Part shown: positions 28,363 to 37,036 of the stretch, in pieces | Numbering within the stretch: position 1 is the first letter of the stretch | How the letters are laid out: the number at the start of each line of letters is the position of its first letter | Origin: Archangium violaceum Cb vi76 | GTDB taxonomy: Bacteria; Myxococcota; Myxococcia; Myxococcales; Myxococcaceae | Assembly (NCBI RefSeq): GCF_000733295.1 | Contig: NZ_JPMI01000394.1 | Span: 50,545 to 114,544, forward strand | DNA length: 64,000 nt | Direction of reading: 5' to 3' | The notes under the pieces: generated by a model | Told to the model about the DNA's origin: nothing | Database searches by the model: none | What the model saw: the letters and a program-made list of their open reading frames with translations, nothing else | Position numbers and translations under genes: made by a program

Positions 28363-31113
28363 ATGAGCTTCTCCCTGCCGCAGGCGCTGGTGCTCCTCGT
28401 CCCGCTGGGCCTCTTCCTGTGGAAGCGAGGCCAGCGGCCCGGTCCTCCCATGGCCCTGCGGTGGGCGCTGTTGCTGCTCGTGGTGGGCGCGCTGGCCGGC
28501 CCCGAGTGGGTGCTGCGCCACGCGGGCAGTGACGTGGTGGTGGTGGTGGACCGCTCGCGCTCCATGCCGGCCGACGCGGGGCGCGTGGCCTCGGAGCTGG
28601 TGGGCCTGCTGGAGACACAGCGGCGCACCGGTGACAGGGTGGGCGTCCTCTCCTTCGGCCGTGAGGCCCGGGTGGAGCAGCCGCTGTCGGAGGCGGGACG
28701 CTTCGGCGGTTTCACCCGGCCGGTGGACACGGAGGCCTCGGACCTGTCGGCGGCGCTGGACGCGGCGGGGGCCCTCATTCCTCCGGGCCGCACGGGCCGG
28801 GTGCTGGTGGTGTCCGACGGACGGGCCACTGGCGCGGACGCTCGGGGCGCGGCACGGCGGCTGGCGGCGCGGGGCATCGCCGTGGACTTCCGCCAGGTGG
28901 TGCGCGAGGACTCCCCGCTCGACCTCGCCGTGCTCTCGCTGGACGTGCCGGCCGCGGTGAGGGCGCACGAGCCCTTCCAGATGACCGGGGTGGTGGTGGC
29001 CTCGGCGCCCGTCTCTGGAACGGTGCGCCTGGAGCGCAATGGCCGTGTGCTGGTGAAGGGGCCCTTCGACTTCCAGGCCGGGCCCAACCTGCTGCCCTTC
29101 CGCGACCTGGTGGAGGAGCCGGGCCTCGTGGCCTACCGGCTGACGGTGGTGGCGCCTGGCGACGGGGTGGTGGAGAACGACGTGGGGCAGGCGGTGCTGC
29201 GGGTGGAGGGGCCTCCCCGGGTGCTGCTGCTCACCGCGCAGCCGGAGGGCTCGCTGGCCCGGGCGCTGCGCTCGGCGGGGTTGCTGCTGGAGGTGCGCGC
29301 GCCCTTCCCCGTGACGCTCGATGCCCTGGACGGCGTGGGGACGGTGGTGCTGGAGAACGTGGACGCGAACCAGCTCGGCGAGCCCGCGCTGAACGTGTTG
29401 GCCTCGTACGTGGAGCAGGCCGGGGGAGGGCTGGTGATGACGGGTGGCCGCTCCAGCTTCGGCGAGGGCGGTTACCGCCGCTCGCCGGTGGAGCCGTTGC
29501 TGCCCGTGTCGCTGGAGATGCGCGAGGAGCAGCGCCGCACGGCCCTGGCCATGAGCGTGCTGATGGATTGCAGCTGCTCCATGGGCGCCACCGTGCCGGA
29601 CGGACGCACGAAGATGGAACTGGCCGCCGAGGGCGTGGTGGGCGCGCTCACCCTGCTCAACGAGAAGGACGAGGTGTCCGTGCACATGGTGGACACCGAG
29701 GTGCACGAAGTCTTCCCGATGAGCCCCGTGGAGAACGGGCTGCCGCTGGACGCGGTGTCGCGCGGCTTCAGCGGCGGAGGCGGCATCTACGTGGGCGAGG
29801 CGCTGCGGGCGGGCCGCGAACAGATTCTGCGCAGCGACAAGCTCACGCGGCATGTGCTGCTCTTCTCGGACGCGGCGGACTCGGAGGAGCCGGACGATTT
29901 CCTGAGGACGCTCTCGGAGCTGCAGGGCCAGAAGGTGACGGTGTCCGTCATCGGCCTGGGCTCGGAGAAGGATTCGGACGCGGCGCTGCTCGAGGAGATC
30001 GCCACGAGGGGCGGAGGCCGCATCTACTTCGCCGAGGACGCGATGAGCCTGCCGCGCATCTTCAGCCAGGAGACCATCGCCGTGGCGCGGGCCACCTTCG
30101 TGGACGAGCCCGCCTCACTGGAGGCGGCGCCGGACCTGCCGTTGCTCGGCAGGCTGCCGTCGCTGGGGCTGCCCCAGGTGGGTGGCTACAACCTCACGTA
30201 CCTGCGGCCGCGCGCGAGCGTGGCGATGCGGACGCTGGATGACAACGCGGCGCCGGTGCTGGCGTTGTGGCCGCGCGGCTCGGGGCGGGTGGTGGCCTTC
30301 ATGGCGGAGGTGGATGGCGAATTCACCGGCGAGCTGCGCACCTGGAGCGGCCTGCGCGCGGCGCTGGAGGGCATGGTGCGTTGGAGCATGGGGGGCGCGG
30401 GCGAGGCGGGCGAGGCGGTGGCGCGCTCGGAGCGGCGGGGCAACCTGCTGCGGGTGACGCTGGACTTCGCGCCGGGAGAGGCCCTGCCGGGCGCGCTGCC
30501 CTCGCTGGTGCTGCTGCCGGGAGACGGGCGGGGCGCGCCGGTGGAGCTGCCCATGCGCTGGGAGGACGAGGACCGGGTGGCGGCCGAGTACACGCTGCCG
30601 GGCAGCGGCACGTGGCACCCGGTGGTGAAGCTGGGCACGCGGGTGCTGCGGGCACCTCCGGTGACGCTGCCCTACGCGCCCGAGTTCGAGCCCGGCAGTG
30701 CCCAGGAGGGCCTGGAGGTGTTGCGCGGGGTGGCGGCCGTGGGCGGAGGCCTGGAGCGGCTCTCCATGACGGGCCTCTTCGCGGAGGCGCCCGAGTCCGA
30801 GGGCCGCGTGGCGTTGGCGCCCTGGTGGGTGGCGCTGGCGGTGGGGGTGTTGCTGGTGGAGGTGGTGGTGCGCCGCTTCCTGTCGGGCCCGAGGCTCCGG
30901 CGCGCGGTGGCCGCCTCCACCCCGGCCACCGTGGCGGTGCCGGGCATGCCAGCTCCCTCCGTCTCGCCTCGGCCCTCGAGCAAGCCCGCGGCCGGAACGG
31001 GCCCGGCTCCGGAAGCCCCGGCCTCGCCCGAGACGAAGCCTCGCGAGGAGCGGAGCGTGGACTCGGCGCTCGAGTCCGCTCGTGAGCGCGCCCGCCGCCG
31101 CATGGGGCGTTAG
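28363..31113 (+). CDS. Large VWA membrane protein with two VWA-type domains
   Basis: 916 residues. Two N-terminal helices (about 8-19 and 32-44), then a VWA domain with an intact DRSRSMP metal motif (about 62-68). A second VWA-type domain near 395-560 has DCSCSMG in place of DxSxS with Thr/Asp downstream (TEVHEVFP). Between them lies a Rossmann-like segment (RVLLLTAQPEGSLARAL) like glutamine-amidotransferase folds. A C-terminal helix (about 825-845) and a Pro/Ala-rich cytoplasmic tail end the protein. It is a BatB-like partner of the MoxR operon, separated from it by two unrelated genes. Confidence 0.88.
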   Translation: MSFSLPQALVLLVPLGLFLWKRGQRPGPPMALRWALLLLVVGALAGPEWVLRHAGSDVVVVVDRSRSMPADAGRVASELVGLLETQRRTGDRVGVLSFGREARVEQPLSEAGRFGGFTRPVDTEASDLSAALDAAGALIPPGRTGRVLVVSDGRATGADARGAARRLAARGIAVDFRQVVREDSPLDLAVLSLDVPAAVRAHEPFQMTGVVVASAPVSGTVRLERNGRVLVKGPFDFQAGPNLLPFRDLVEEPGLVAYRLTVVAPGDGVVENDVGQAVLRVEGPPRVLLLTAQPEGSLARALRSAGLLLEVRAPFPVTLDALDGVGTVVLENVDANQLGEPALNVLASYVEQAGGGLVMTGGRSSFGEGGYRRSPVEPLLPVSLEMREEQRRTALAMSVLMDCSCSMGATVPDGRTKMELAAEGVVGALTLLNEKDEVSVHMVDTEVHEVFPMSPVENGLPLDAVSRGFSGGGGIYVGEALRAGREQILRSDKLTRHVLLFSDAADSEEPDDFLRTLSELQGQKVTVSVIGLGSEKDSDAALLEEIATRGGGRIYFAEDAMSLPRIFSQETIAVARATFVDEPASLEAAPDLPLLGRLPSLGLPQVGGYNLTYLRPRASVAMRTLDDNAAPVLALWPRGSGRVVAFMAEVDGEFTGELRTWSGLRAALEGMVRWSMGGAGEAGEAVARSERRGNLLRVTLDFAPGEALPGALPSLVLLPGDGRGAPVELPMRWEDEDRVAAEYTLPGSGTWHPVVKLGTRVLRAPPVTLPYAPEFEPGSAQEGLEVLRGVAAVGGGLERLSMTGLFAEAPESEGRVALAPWWVALAVGVLLVEVVVRRFLSGPRLRRAVAASTPATVAVPGMPAPSVSPRPSSKPAAGTGPAPEAPASPETKPREERSVDSALESARERARRRMGR

Positions 31114-31134
31114 CCGCCCCGGTGCTGGCGCGGC

Positions 31135-34100
31135 CTACTGCAGGGTCACGCCTTCCCGCTCGGGAGGGTGCTCCGGGGGCCGCGAGGCTTCCTTCTCGGG
31201 CTCGTAGGTCCGCACCAGCCAGTACGGCAGCCAGTACACGTCCTCCCTCCTGTGCCAGCGCAGGGCGGAGTCGTGTTTGAGCTCATCCTCGATGTCCGTG
31301 TTGAGCCACTCCGCCAGCTCGGGCCCGGGCTCCTCGAAGCCGTGGGAGCGGTAGAACTGCACATCCTCCGCCCACCGGTGCCTCCGGGCGGCCGAGGCTT
31401 CCCGGTCCACGAGGATCCGCACCGCCATCAGGGTCCCGCTCGAGATGCCAAAGGTGTCGTGCGGCTCCTGGCTCGTGGTGATGCGTCGCAGGAAGTCCTC
31501 GCGGATGCCGGCGCCCCACAGCCCGGGCGGCACGTAGAAGTCGTCGCCCTGCCACACCATCACCAGCCTGCCCCCGCTGCCGTCCGCATCCCAGAGCAGC
31601 GGCTTGCCGTCCGAGTGGTGCGTGCGCGCGATGAGCTGGGCGGCCTGGATGAAGTACTGGGGCTCTCCCTCACAGGGCATCTTGAGCTGGTAGGAGATGA
31701 GCCGCTCGAGGGGAACCTGCCCCGGGGTGGGCGTGTCCTCGGGGGTTTCATCCCGGGCGAACCGGCCTCCCTGGTATCTCCAGCAGGACATCGCGAAGCC
31801 ATGCTCCTCCCGGGAGAGCCGCCCGATGTCCTCCTGGTCCAGGGGCGGGAGGTTGAAGCGCTTCTCCAGGAAGTAGGTGAAGCGTGACGAGTACTGGGTC
31901 TTCAGCAGGGGCCACCAGGCCCGGAAGAGCGCCGAGTAGGCCCAGCGCGCGAAGTAGTTCATCAACCCCTGGTAGGCCGGGTGGTTGTAGTGGGTGGAGA
32001 GGTTCTCGGAGAGGAACACCTCCTCCATGAAGAGCAGCGCGAGCCGCAGGATGTGGAGCGCCTCGGATAGCTCCTGAGGGGTGGGGTTGAACTCCTCCGG
32101 GTGGCCGTTTCCGCCTCCCGGTTTGAACCTTGGCCACACCTTGCGCAGCACTCCCTCGCGCATCCGCGCCTGTTCTTTGGCTTCCCGGTCCAGCTCGTTG
32201 ATTTCCTTGAAGACTTCCCGGAAGAGCTTCCGGGACTCCTGACGTTGCAGCAGCGCATCGAGCTCGGCGGCGCGCGCCACGAAGCGCGAGTAGCGCTCCT
32301 GGTAGCCCTCGGGCACGGGCATCCAATCGTAGCGGGCCCGGGCGAAGAGCTGCGCCGCCCGCTCCTTGCTCCGCTCCGTGGCCTCACGCAGGGGGCGGAA
32401 GGCCGTGAGCGCGGCGTGCTCGCCCAACCGGCGGTAGGCCTCCCACTGCGCCTCGTCGTAGAACTGGTCCCCCGTCGTCTCATGCGGGAAGTCCGCGTTG
32501 CGCGCCTTGTACTGCCCGATGTCGGGGGGCTCGTTCCCCATCAGCGTGGGTTTGAGCAACAACAGCACCCCGGTATCCCCGTCCGGGTATTCGATTTCCC
32601 CCACGACGATGGGCTGGCGCGACAGTCCTCCCTCTCCGGCGCGCAGGGGCGAGACGTCGATGCGCAGCTCCACCCCGAAGTCCTCGCGCACGCGCCGCAC
32701 GGCATTGGCGAAGTCGTCGAACGTGGTGTCCGAGTCCATGCCGCAGTCGGAGACCAGGATGAACCGGCAGTGGCGGCGCACCAGCTCGTAGAGCGCCAGG
32801 TTCTCGAAGTGGCCGCCGTCCGACAGCAGCACGTCCCGGCTGCGCGCCCGGGACTGTCCGAGCAGCTCCTTGTAGAAGGGCAGTCCCACGAAGAGGCGCT
32901 CGTACCACCGCCGGTGGGCCCGGGTGGGGTGGGGGCTCCAGAGGCCCAGCCGGAGGTTGAAGGCGGTCATCAGGAAGGTGACCGCGCGCCCCAGCCGCAT
33001 GGACACCGCGCCCATGTGCGAGTTGAAGGCCGCTCCGGAGGCCGTCATCGCCGCCGCCAGCGTGGGCACCGTGCCCCCCTCCTCGCGCAGCTTCTTCCAG
33101 CTCTTCCACTCCTTGCCCACGGAGAAACCCACGCTGGAGAGCACCGCGCTGTCGGCTCCCCGGTAGAGGCTGGCCATGGGGTCCGCCGAGGAGAGATCGT
33201 TCGCCGCGCAGCAGATGAGATGGAGGGGTCCGGGCCGTGGCTTCAGCCAGTCCAGGGGCAGGTCATCCTTCGTGTGGGGCTCGGTCTGGCCCGGGCCCTC
33301 TCCGTGCGCCGCGCCGATGAAGGTCCGCGCGATGCGGCCGCGGTAGAAGACGTGCAGCCCCACCAGGTTGGGATCGAAGAGGAACAGCGTGAGCACCGTG
33401 AGGGTCAGCGCTCCCACCTGGAGCCCGAGCAGCCACCCCCCGTGCTCCGCCGCGCGGATGAGCAGGACGAGTCCCAGCCCCACCAGCGTCAGCGTCACGT
33501 ACCCCAGGAGCTTGGGGAGGTGGGCCTTCAGGCGATCCTTCAGGCCGGGGCTGACCGGTCTGCTCGTCCGCCGCCCGAGGAACTGATGGGCCTTGGCGAG
33601 CAGGGCCGTGAGCGTGGTCACGATTCCCGCCAGACTCGCGTAGGCACCGGCCGGGTTTCCGCTCTCGAGGATGAGCCCGTGCAGCCACCCCCCGGCCACC
33701 CAGAGCGCCGCGAAGAACGTCCAGACCACCGCCAGCAGCAGCAGTTGGCTGATGACGCGCTCGTCCGCGGCCAGCTTCGTGCGCTGCATCCACTCGGTCG
33801 TGAAGCGCGAGCCGAACCACCGGAGGATCACCAGCAGCACGATGCTCCCCAACCAGGCCAGGGAGGGCAGGAACACGTAGAGTGGATCCAGGTAGCCGGT
33901 GTGCATCACCGGCCGCGGCCAGGGGCCTTCGAACCTCGTGCCGGGCCCGTCATGGTAGAGGTGGACGAGCCCCCACCAGAGCAACAACGTGGCTCCCGTC
34001 GCCAGCAGGGCGGTGGGGAGGTAGTAGCCGGGCCTCCGGAACTCCACGTCCTCGGCGTCCTCCTGGCGGGGCCGCGGGATGTTCCGGGCGAGCCGCACCT

Positions 34101-34830
34101 GCTCGTACTCCCGGGCGAGCAGCCCTTCGAAGAGGCAGAGCGCTCCACCCGTCATCAGGAACAGCAGCGCATACGAGATGGGCAGTGCCACGGGCGGTGC
34201 CCCGTGCCAGGGCGACCACTCGACGAGCAGGAGCCGGGCGAGCAGTTGCCAGAGCAGGGGCGCCAGGATGAGGAGCGAGAGCGCCGCGAGGAGCGCGGGG
34301 AGGACGGCGCTCAGGGTCGCGACGATCATCCGCCCCGTGTCGAGGCTCGTCAGGCCCAGCCGGGGATTGAGGAAGTTGCTGAACTCCCGCAGGTGGCTGA
34401 CCTCGGGGAGCTTCGCCCCGCGAGAGCCCTGGGTGGTGGTGGGAAAGAGCTCGGGGCCCTTCCCAGTGGCATGGGCCTGTCCGGCCCGCTTGCCGTGGTA
34501 GTGCCGCCACGCCGTCCAGAAGCCACCGATGTACCCTCCCCCGGAGACGGTGGCGAGGTAGTCGAACATCTCCAGCAACCCCAACTGGTGCAGGCCCTGC
34601 AACAGTCCCAGGTTGAACGTCGCGCTGCGCATGCCTCCGCCCGAGAGGGCCAGGCCGCACAAATCCCTCCGCTCGCTGACGAACCGGGGCTCCGCCGGGG
34701 CCGGCTTCTTCCGTTTCGCGCCGCCGGAACGCCTCGCGCGGGCCCTCTCCAGGTACCTCCGCTCTCGCGCCAGCAGCCGGTGGGCGATGCTCGAACCCGG
34801 CTTCCCGGTGGGCCTGGATGGTTTGCGCAT
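31135..34830 (-). CDS. Giant membrane-embedded patatin-like phospholipase
   Basis: 1231 residues; patatins are usually 300-500. A basic N-terminus leads to the patatin core: oxyanion motif SGGGMRSA (GGG at about 64-66) and nucleophile Ser96 in TVSGGGYIGG. Seven hydrophobic helices then follow (between about 160 and 490; one block is LSAVLPALLAALSLLILAPL), and only afterwards comes the catalytic Asp671 in SDGGHFENL. A long soluble C-terminal part has no clear motifs. A serine/aspartate dyad split by a membrane block suggests an enzyme working on lipids from within the bilayer. It converges with the VWA gene (21 bp apart). Confidence 0.9.
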   Translation of the reverse strand: MRKPSRPTGKPGSSIAHRLLARERRYLERARARRSGGAKRKKPAPAEPRFVSERRDLCGLALSGGGMRSATFNLGLLQGLHQLGLLEMFDYLATVSGGGYIGGFWTAWRHYHGKRAGQAHATGKGPELFPTTTQGSRGAKLPEVSHLREFSNFLNPRLGLTSLDTGRMIVATLSAVLPALLAALSLLILAPLLWQLLARLLLVEWSPWHGAPPVALPISYALLFLMTGGALCLFEGLLAREYEQVRLARNIPRPRQEDAEDVEFRRPGYYLPTALLATGATLLLWWGLVHLYHDGPGTRFEGPWPRPVMHTGYLDPLYVFLPSLAWLGSIVLLVILRWFGSRFTTEWMQRTKLAADERVISQLLLLAVVWTFFAALWVAGGWLHGLILESGNPAGAYASLAGIVTTLTALLAKAHQFLGRRTSRPVSPGLKDRLKAHLPKLLGYVTLTLVGLGLVLLIRAAEHGGWLLGLQVGALTLTVLTLFLFDPNLVGLHVFYRGRIARTFIGAAHGEGPGQTEPHTKDDLPLDWLKPRPGPLHLICCAANDLSSADPMASLYRGADSAVLSSVGFSVGKEWKSWKKLREEGGTVPTLAAAMTASGAAFNSHMGAVSMRLGRAVTFLMTAFNLRLGLWSPHPTRAHRRWYERLFVGLPFYKELLGQSRARSRDVLLSDGGHFENLALYELVRRHCRFILVSDCGMDSDTTFDDFANAVRRVREDFGVELRIDVSPLRAGEGGLSRQPIVVGEIEYPDGDTGVLLLLKPTLMGNEPPDIGQYKARNADFPHETTGDQFYDEAQWEAYRRLGEHAALTAFRPLREATERSKERAAQLFARARYDWMPVPEGYQERYSRFVARAAELDALLQRQESRKLFREVFKEINELDREAKEQARMREGVLRKVWPRFKPGGGNGHPEEFNPTPQELSEALHILRLALLFMEEVFLSENLSTHYNHPAYQGLMNYFARWAYSALFRAWWPLLKTQYSSRFTYFLEKRFNLPPLDQEDIGRLSREEHGFAMSCWRYQGGRFARDETPEDTPTPGQVPLERLISYQLKMPCEGEPQYFIQAAQLIARTHHSDGKPLLWDADGSGGRLVMVWQGDDFYVPPGLWGAGIREDFLRRITTSQEPHDTFGISSGTLMAVRILVDREASAARRHRWAEDVQFYRSHGFEEPGPELAEWLNTDIEDELKHDSALRWHRREDVYWLPYWLVRTYEPEKEASRPPEHPPEREGVTLQ

Positions 34831-34939
34831 GGCTCTCTCCGGGCGCGTTTCCGCCCCCGCACGGTATGTCCGCGTGCCACACGGAGGGAGTGTCCCCGGG
34901 CCAGATGCGATTGTTGGATTCTTCCAATATCCAAGAAAA

Positions 34940-34962
34940 TCAGGAAATGTGACATTTCCTGA
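34940..34962. promoter_or_regulatory. Perfect 10-bp inverted repeat in a divergent intergenic region
   Basis: TCAGGAAATG and CATTTCCTGA flank a 3-bp centre (TGA). It lies in an AT-rich island between the divergent patatin and lysozyme-like genes (gap 208 bp), 110 bp upstream of the patatin start and 77 bp upstream of the other. A shorter dyad (TTGGAT...ATCCAA) lies beside it at about 34914-34934. Likely an operator, though a hairpin is possible. Confidence 0.5.
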
Positions 34963-35038
34963 TGCTAAGAGGCGTCCTCCCCCCCGCCGTGGAGCCGGGA
35001 CTCCCCCTCCGGTTCCGCGGCCATACCCGAGGCACGCG

Positions 35039-36091
35039 ATGAAGCTGCGCTACACGTTGTTGTTGTTGCCCGCCCTGTTGGCCGTGGGCTGCGGTCCGTC
35101 CGAGGACGAGGTGGTGGTGGACGAGCTCACGGGCCAGGTGCTCGAGCCGGCCACGACCGAGTACGACATGCACCGGTTGCTCGAGGACACGGACATCACC
35201 GGCGGCCAGTGGATTACCGTCGCGCAGGTGCAGGCCTTCCTGCAGCAGAAGGGCTCGTACCTGGCCACCTACAAGGATCCGGCCTGGAGCAACAAGACGG
35301 CGGCGACGCTCATCGTGGAGCAGTCCAAGCTGCAGACCATCAGCCCGCTGTACATGCTGGCGCGCATCCAGACGGAGTCGAGCCTCATCACCAGCGGCAC
35401 CTCCACCAACCTGGCCAAGGCCACGGGCTGTGGCTGCCCGGACAGCGGCGGGTGCAGCACCTCCTACGCGGGCTTCGGCAAGCAGATCGAGTGCTCGGCC
35501 AAGAAGCTGCGCGGCTACCTCACCGACCTGGACGCGGGCCGGGCCACCATCTCCGGGTGGAAGCCGGGCGTGACGAAGAGCACGTCCGACCCGTGCTCGG
35601 TGAGGCCGGCCAACAAGGCCACCGCGGCGCTCTACACGTACACCCCCTGGGTGGGCGCGTACGCCATCCAGTGCGGCCGGAACGACATTGGCGGCTCGTC
35701 GCTGGTGGCGGTGAAGTACAACCAGTTCAAGGGCGAGTACAACTGGGGCACCGGCGGCAGCACCGTCACGTGCTACTCGGGCACGGTGGATGCGAACGTG
35801 GCCGTGGGCGTGTGCGTGCAGAGCTCCTCGGACGCCATCTGGCGGCAGTGCCAGGCCGACGGCACCTTCACGGCGGGCACCACCACCAAGCCCACCAACT
35901 GCACGGCGTCCTGGCCGTATTGCTCGTCCGCCACGCTGGGCCGCTCGGTGCCGGCGCGCACGTGCGTGCAGTCCAGCGGGGATTCCCAGTGGCACCAGTG
36001 CGGCGCCGAGGGCGCGTGGCTCTCGGCTCCGAGCGCTCCCCTCACGGGCGCGGGCCCGGTGGGCAGCTGCTACGCCTCCTACGCCCTCTGA
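35039..36091 (+). CDS. Lipoprotein with lysozyme-like (glucosaminidase-type) domain
   Basis: 350 residues from ATG 35039. A lipoprotein signal with lipobox AVGC (Cys at about 18). The domain from about 45 to 230 reads like a lysozyme-fold muramidase/glucosaminidase: ITVAQVQAFLQQKGS, then ISPLYMLARIQTESSLI with a candidate catalytic Glu, and a fold-stabilising stretch with several Cys. A Cys-rich C-terminal tail carries two imperfect repeats (AVGVCVQSSSDAIWRQC and ARTCVQSSGDSQWHQC). It probably acts on peptidoglycan from the outer membrane, for wall remodelling or predation. Substrate is inferred from fold resemblance only. Confidence 0.8.
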   Translation: MKLRYTLLLLPALLAVGCGPSEDEVVVDELTGQVLEPATTEYDMHRLLEDTDITGGQWITVAQVQAFLQQKGSYLATYKDPAWSNKTAATLIVEQSKLQTISPLYMLARIQTESSLITSGTSTNLAKATGCGCPDSGGCSTSYAGFGKQIECSAKKLRGYLTDLDAGRATISGWKPGVTKSTSDPCSVRPANKATAALYTYTPWVGAYAIQCGRNDIGGSSLVAVKYNQFKGEYNWGTGGSTVTCYSGTVDANVAVGVCVQSSSDAIWRQCQADGTFTAGTTTKPTNCTASWPYCSSATLGRSVPARTCVQSSGDSQWHQCGAEGAWLSAPSAPLTGAGPVGSCYASYAL

Positions 36092-36103
36092 GCGGGGGGC
36101 GGC

Positions 36104-36982
36104 TCAGTTGAGGCCACGGAGGCCGCTCATCATGCTGAACAGGAAGATGTAGAAGCCGCCGCACAGGCAGCAGGAGAGCAGGGGCACGGCCAGGCATCCC
36201 ACCACCGCCACGCCCCAGCTCGTCTGGTGCAGCCCGCGGTAGGCATGGACGCGGGCCACCATCATCCAGACAGGTGCCACGTAGGGGCCGATGCATGGCA
36301 CCGCGCCGAGCACCCAGGGCGCCTGGGAGAGGGCGTTGGCCCGGAGCGTCACCTGGTAGTCCCGGGTGACGCCGCCCATCCTCAGCACGAGGTGGTCGAG
36401 CCCCGCCTGGATGACGGTGTAGGCCACGGAGAACAGCGGGCCCAGGATCATCAGGGCCACGAACATGAGGGGGCCCACCCACACGGGGATGTTCCCCGTG
36501 GACCGGGCCTCCTCGGGGAGCAGGAAGGGCGCGGCGGCGAGGATGCCCATATAGGAGAGGCCTCCCATGAAGCAGCTGGGCACGGTGCACAGCGCCGCGA
36601 ACAGCAGGGACTCGCCGGCGCCGCCGTGGGGACGGGCGGTGGAGAAGACGCTCGGGTGGAGCATCACGCTCACCAGCGTCTTCCACCAGGCGGTGAACGT
36701 GCCCAGCTCCTCGCGCTCATCCCACGGCAGGGGCGTGTCGTTCTCGAGCGCATGGCAGCGCTGGCACACCACCTCGTGGCGCGAGTTGAGCCGCAGGCAC
36801 TCGGCGCAGGCGAAGGAGCCGCAGCGGTCGCAGATGGCCAGGCTCACGCGGTGGGGGTGGTAGGCGCACGTGGGCTCGGCGCTGCCCGGGGTGGCGTCCC
36901 GGAGCAGGGAGGTGCCACAGCCCGGACACGTCGTGGCTCCGGGGGTGATGGGCCGTTGGCAGTGGGGACAGGGGATGTTCAT
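36104..36982 (-). CDS. Zinc-ribbon/B-box-like Yip1-family membrane protein
   Basis: 292 residues. The N-terminus carries a zinc ribbon (CPHCQRPITPGATTCPGCG, 19 residues) and then a B-box-like cluster (CAYHPHRVSLAICDRCGS followed by CAEC and CQRC). Five hydrophobic segments follow (about 125-290), including LLFAALCTVPSCFMGG and VGPLMFVALMILGPLFSV, in the Yip1 arrangement. Similar proteins occur in many copies in myxobacteria. A cytoplasmic zinc domain attached to a membrane domain suggests membrane-associated regulation or trafficking. It converges with the lysozyme-like gene (12 bp apart). Confidence 0.88.
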   Translation of the reverse strand: MNIPCPHCQRPITPGATTCPGCGTSLLRDATPGSAEPTCAYHPHRVSLAICDRCGSFACAECLRLNSRHEVVCQRCHALENDTPLPWDEREELGTFTAWWKTLVSVMLHPSVFSTARPHGGAGESLLFAALCTVPSCFMGGLSYMGILAAAPFLLPEEARSTGNIPVWVGPLMFVALMILGPLFSVAYTVIQAGLDHLVLRMGGVTRDYQVTLRANALSQAPWVLGAVPCIGPYVAPVWMMVARVHAYRGLHQTSWGVAVVGCLAVPLLSCCLCGGFYIFLFSMMSGLRGLN

Positions 36983-37036
36983 GCGCCACCCATCCTCGCA
37001 TGAACCTCCCCTGGGGGGTGCCCGGAAGGCGTGCGC

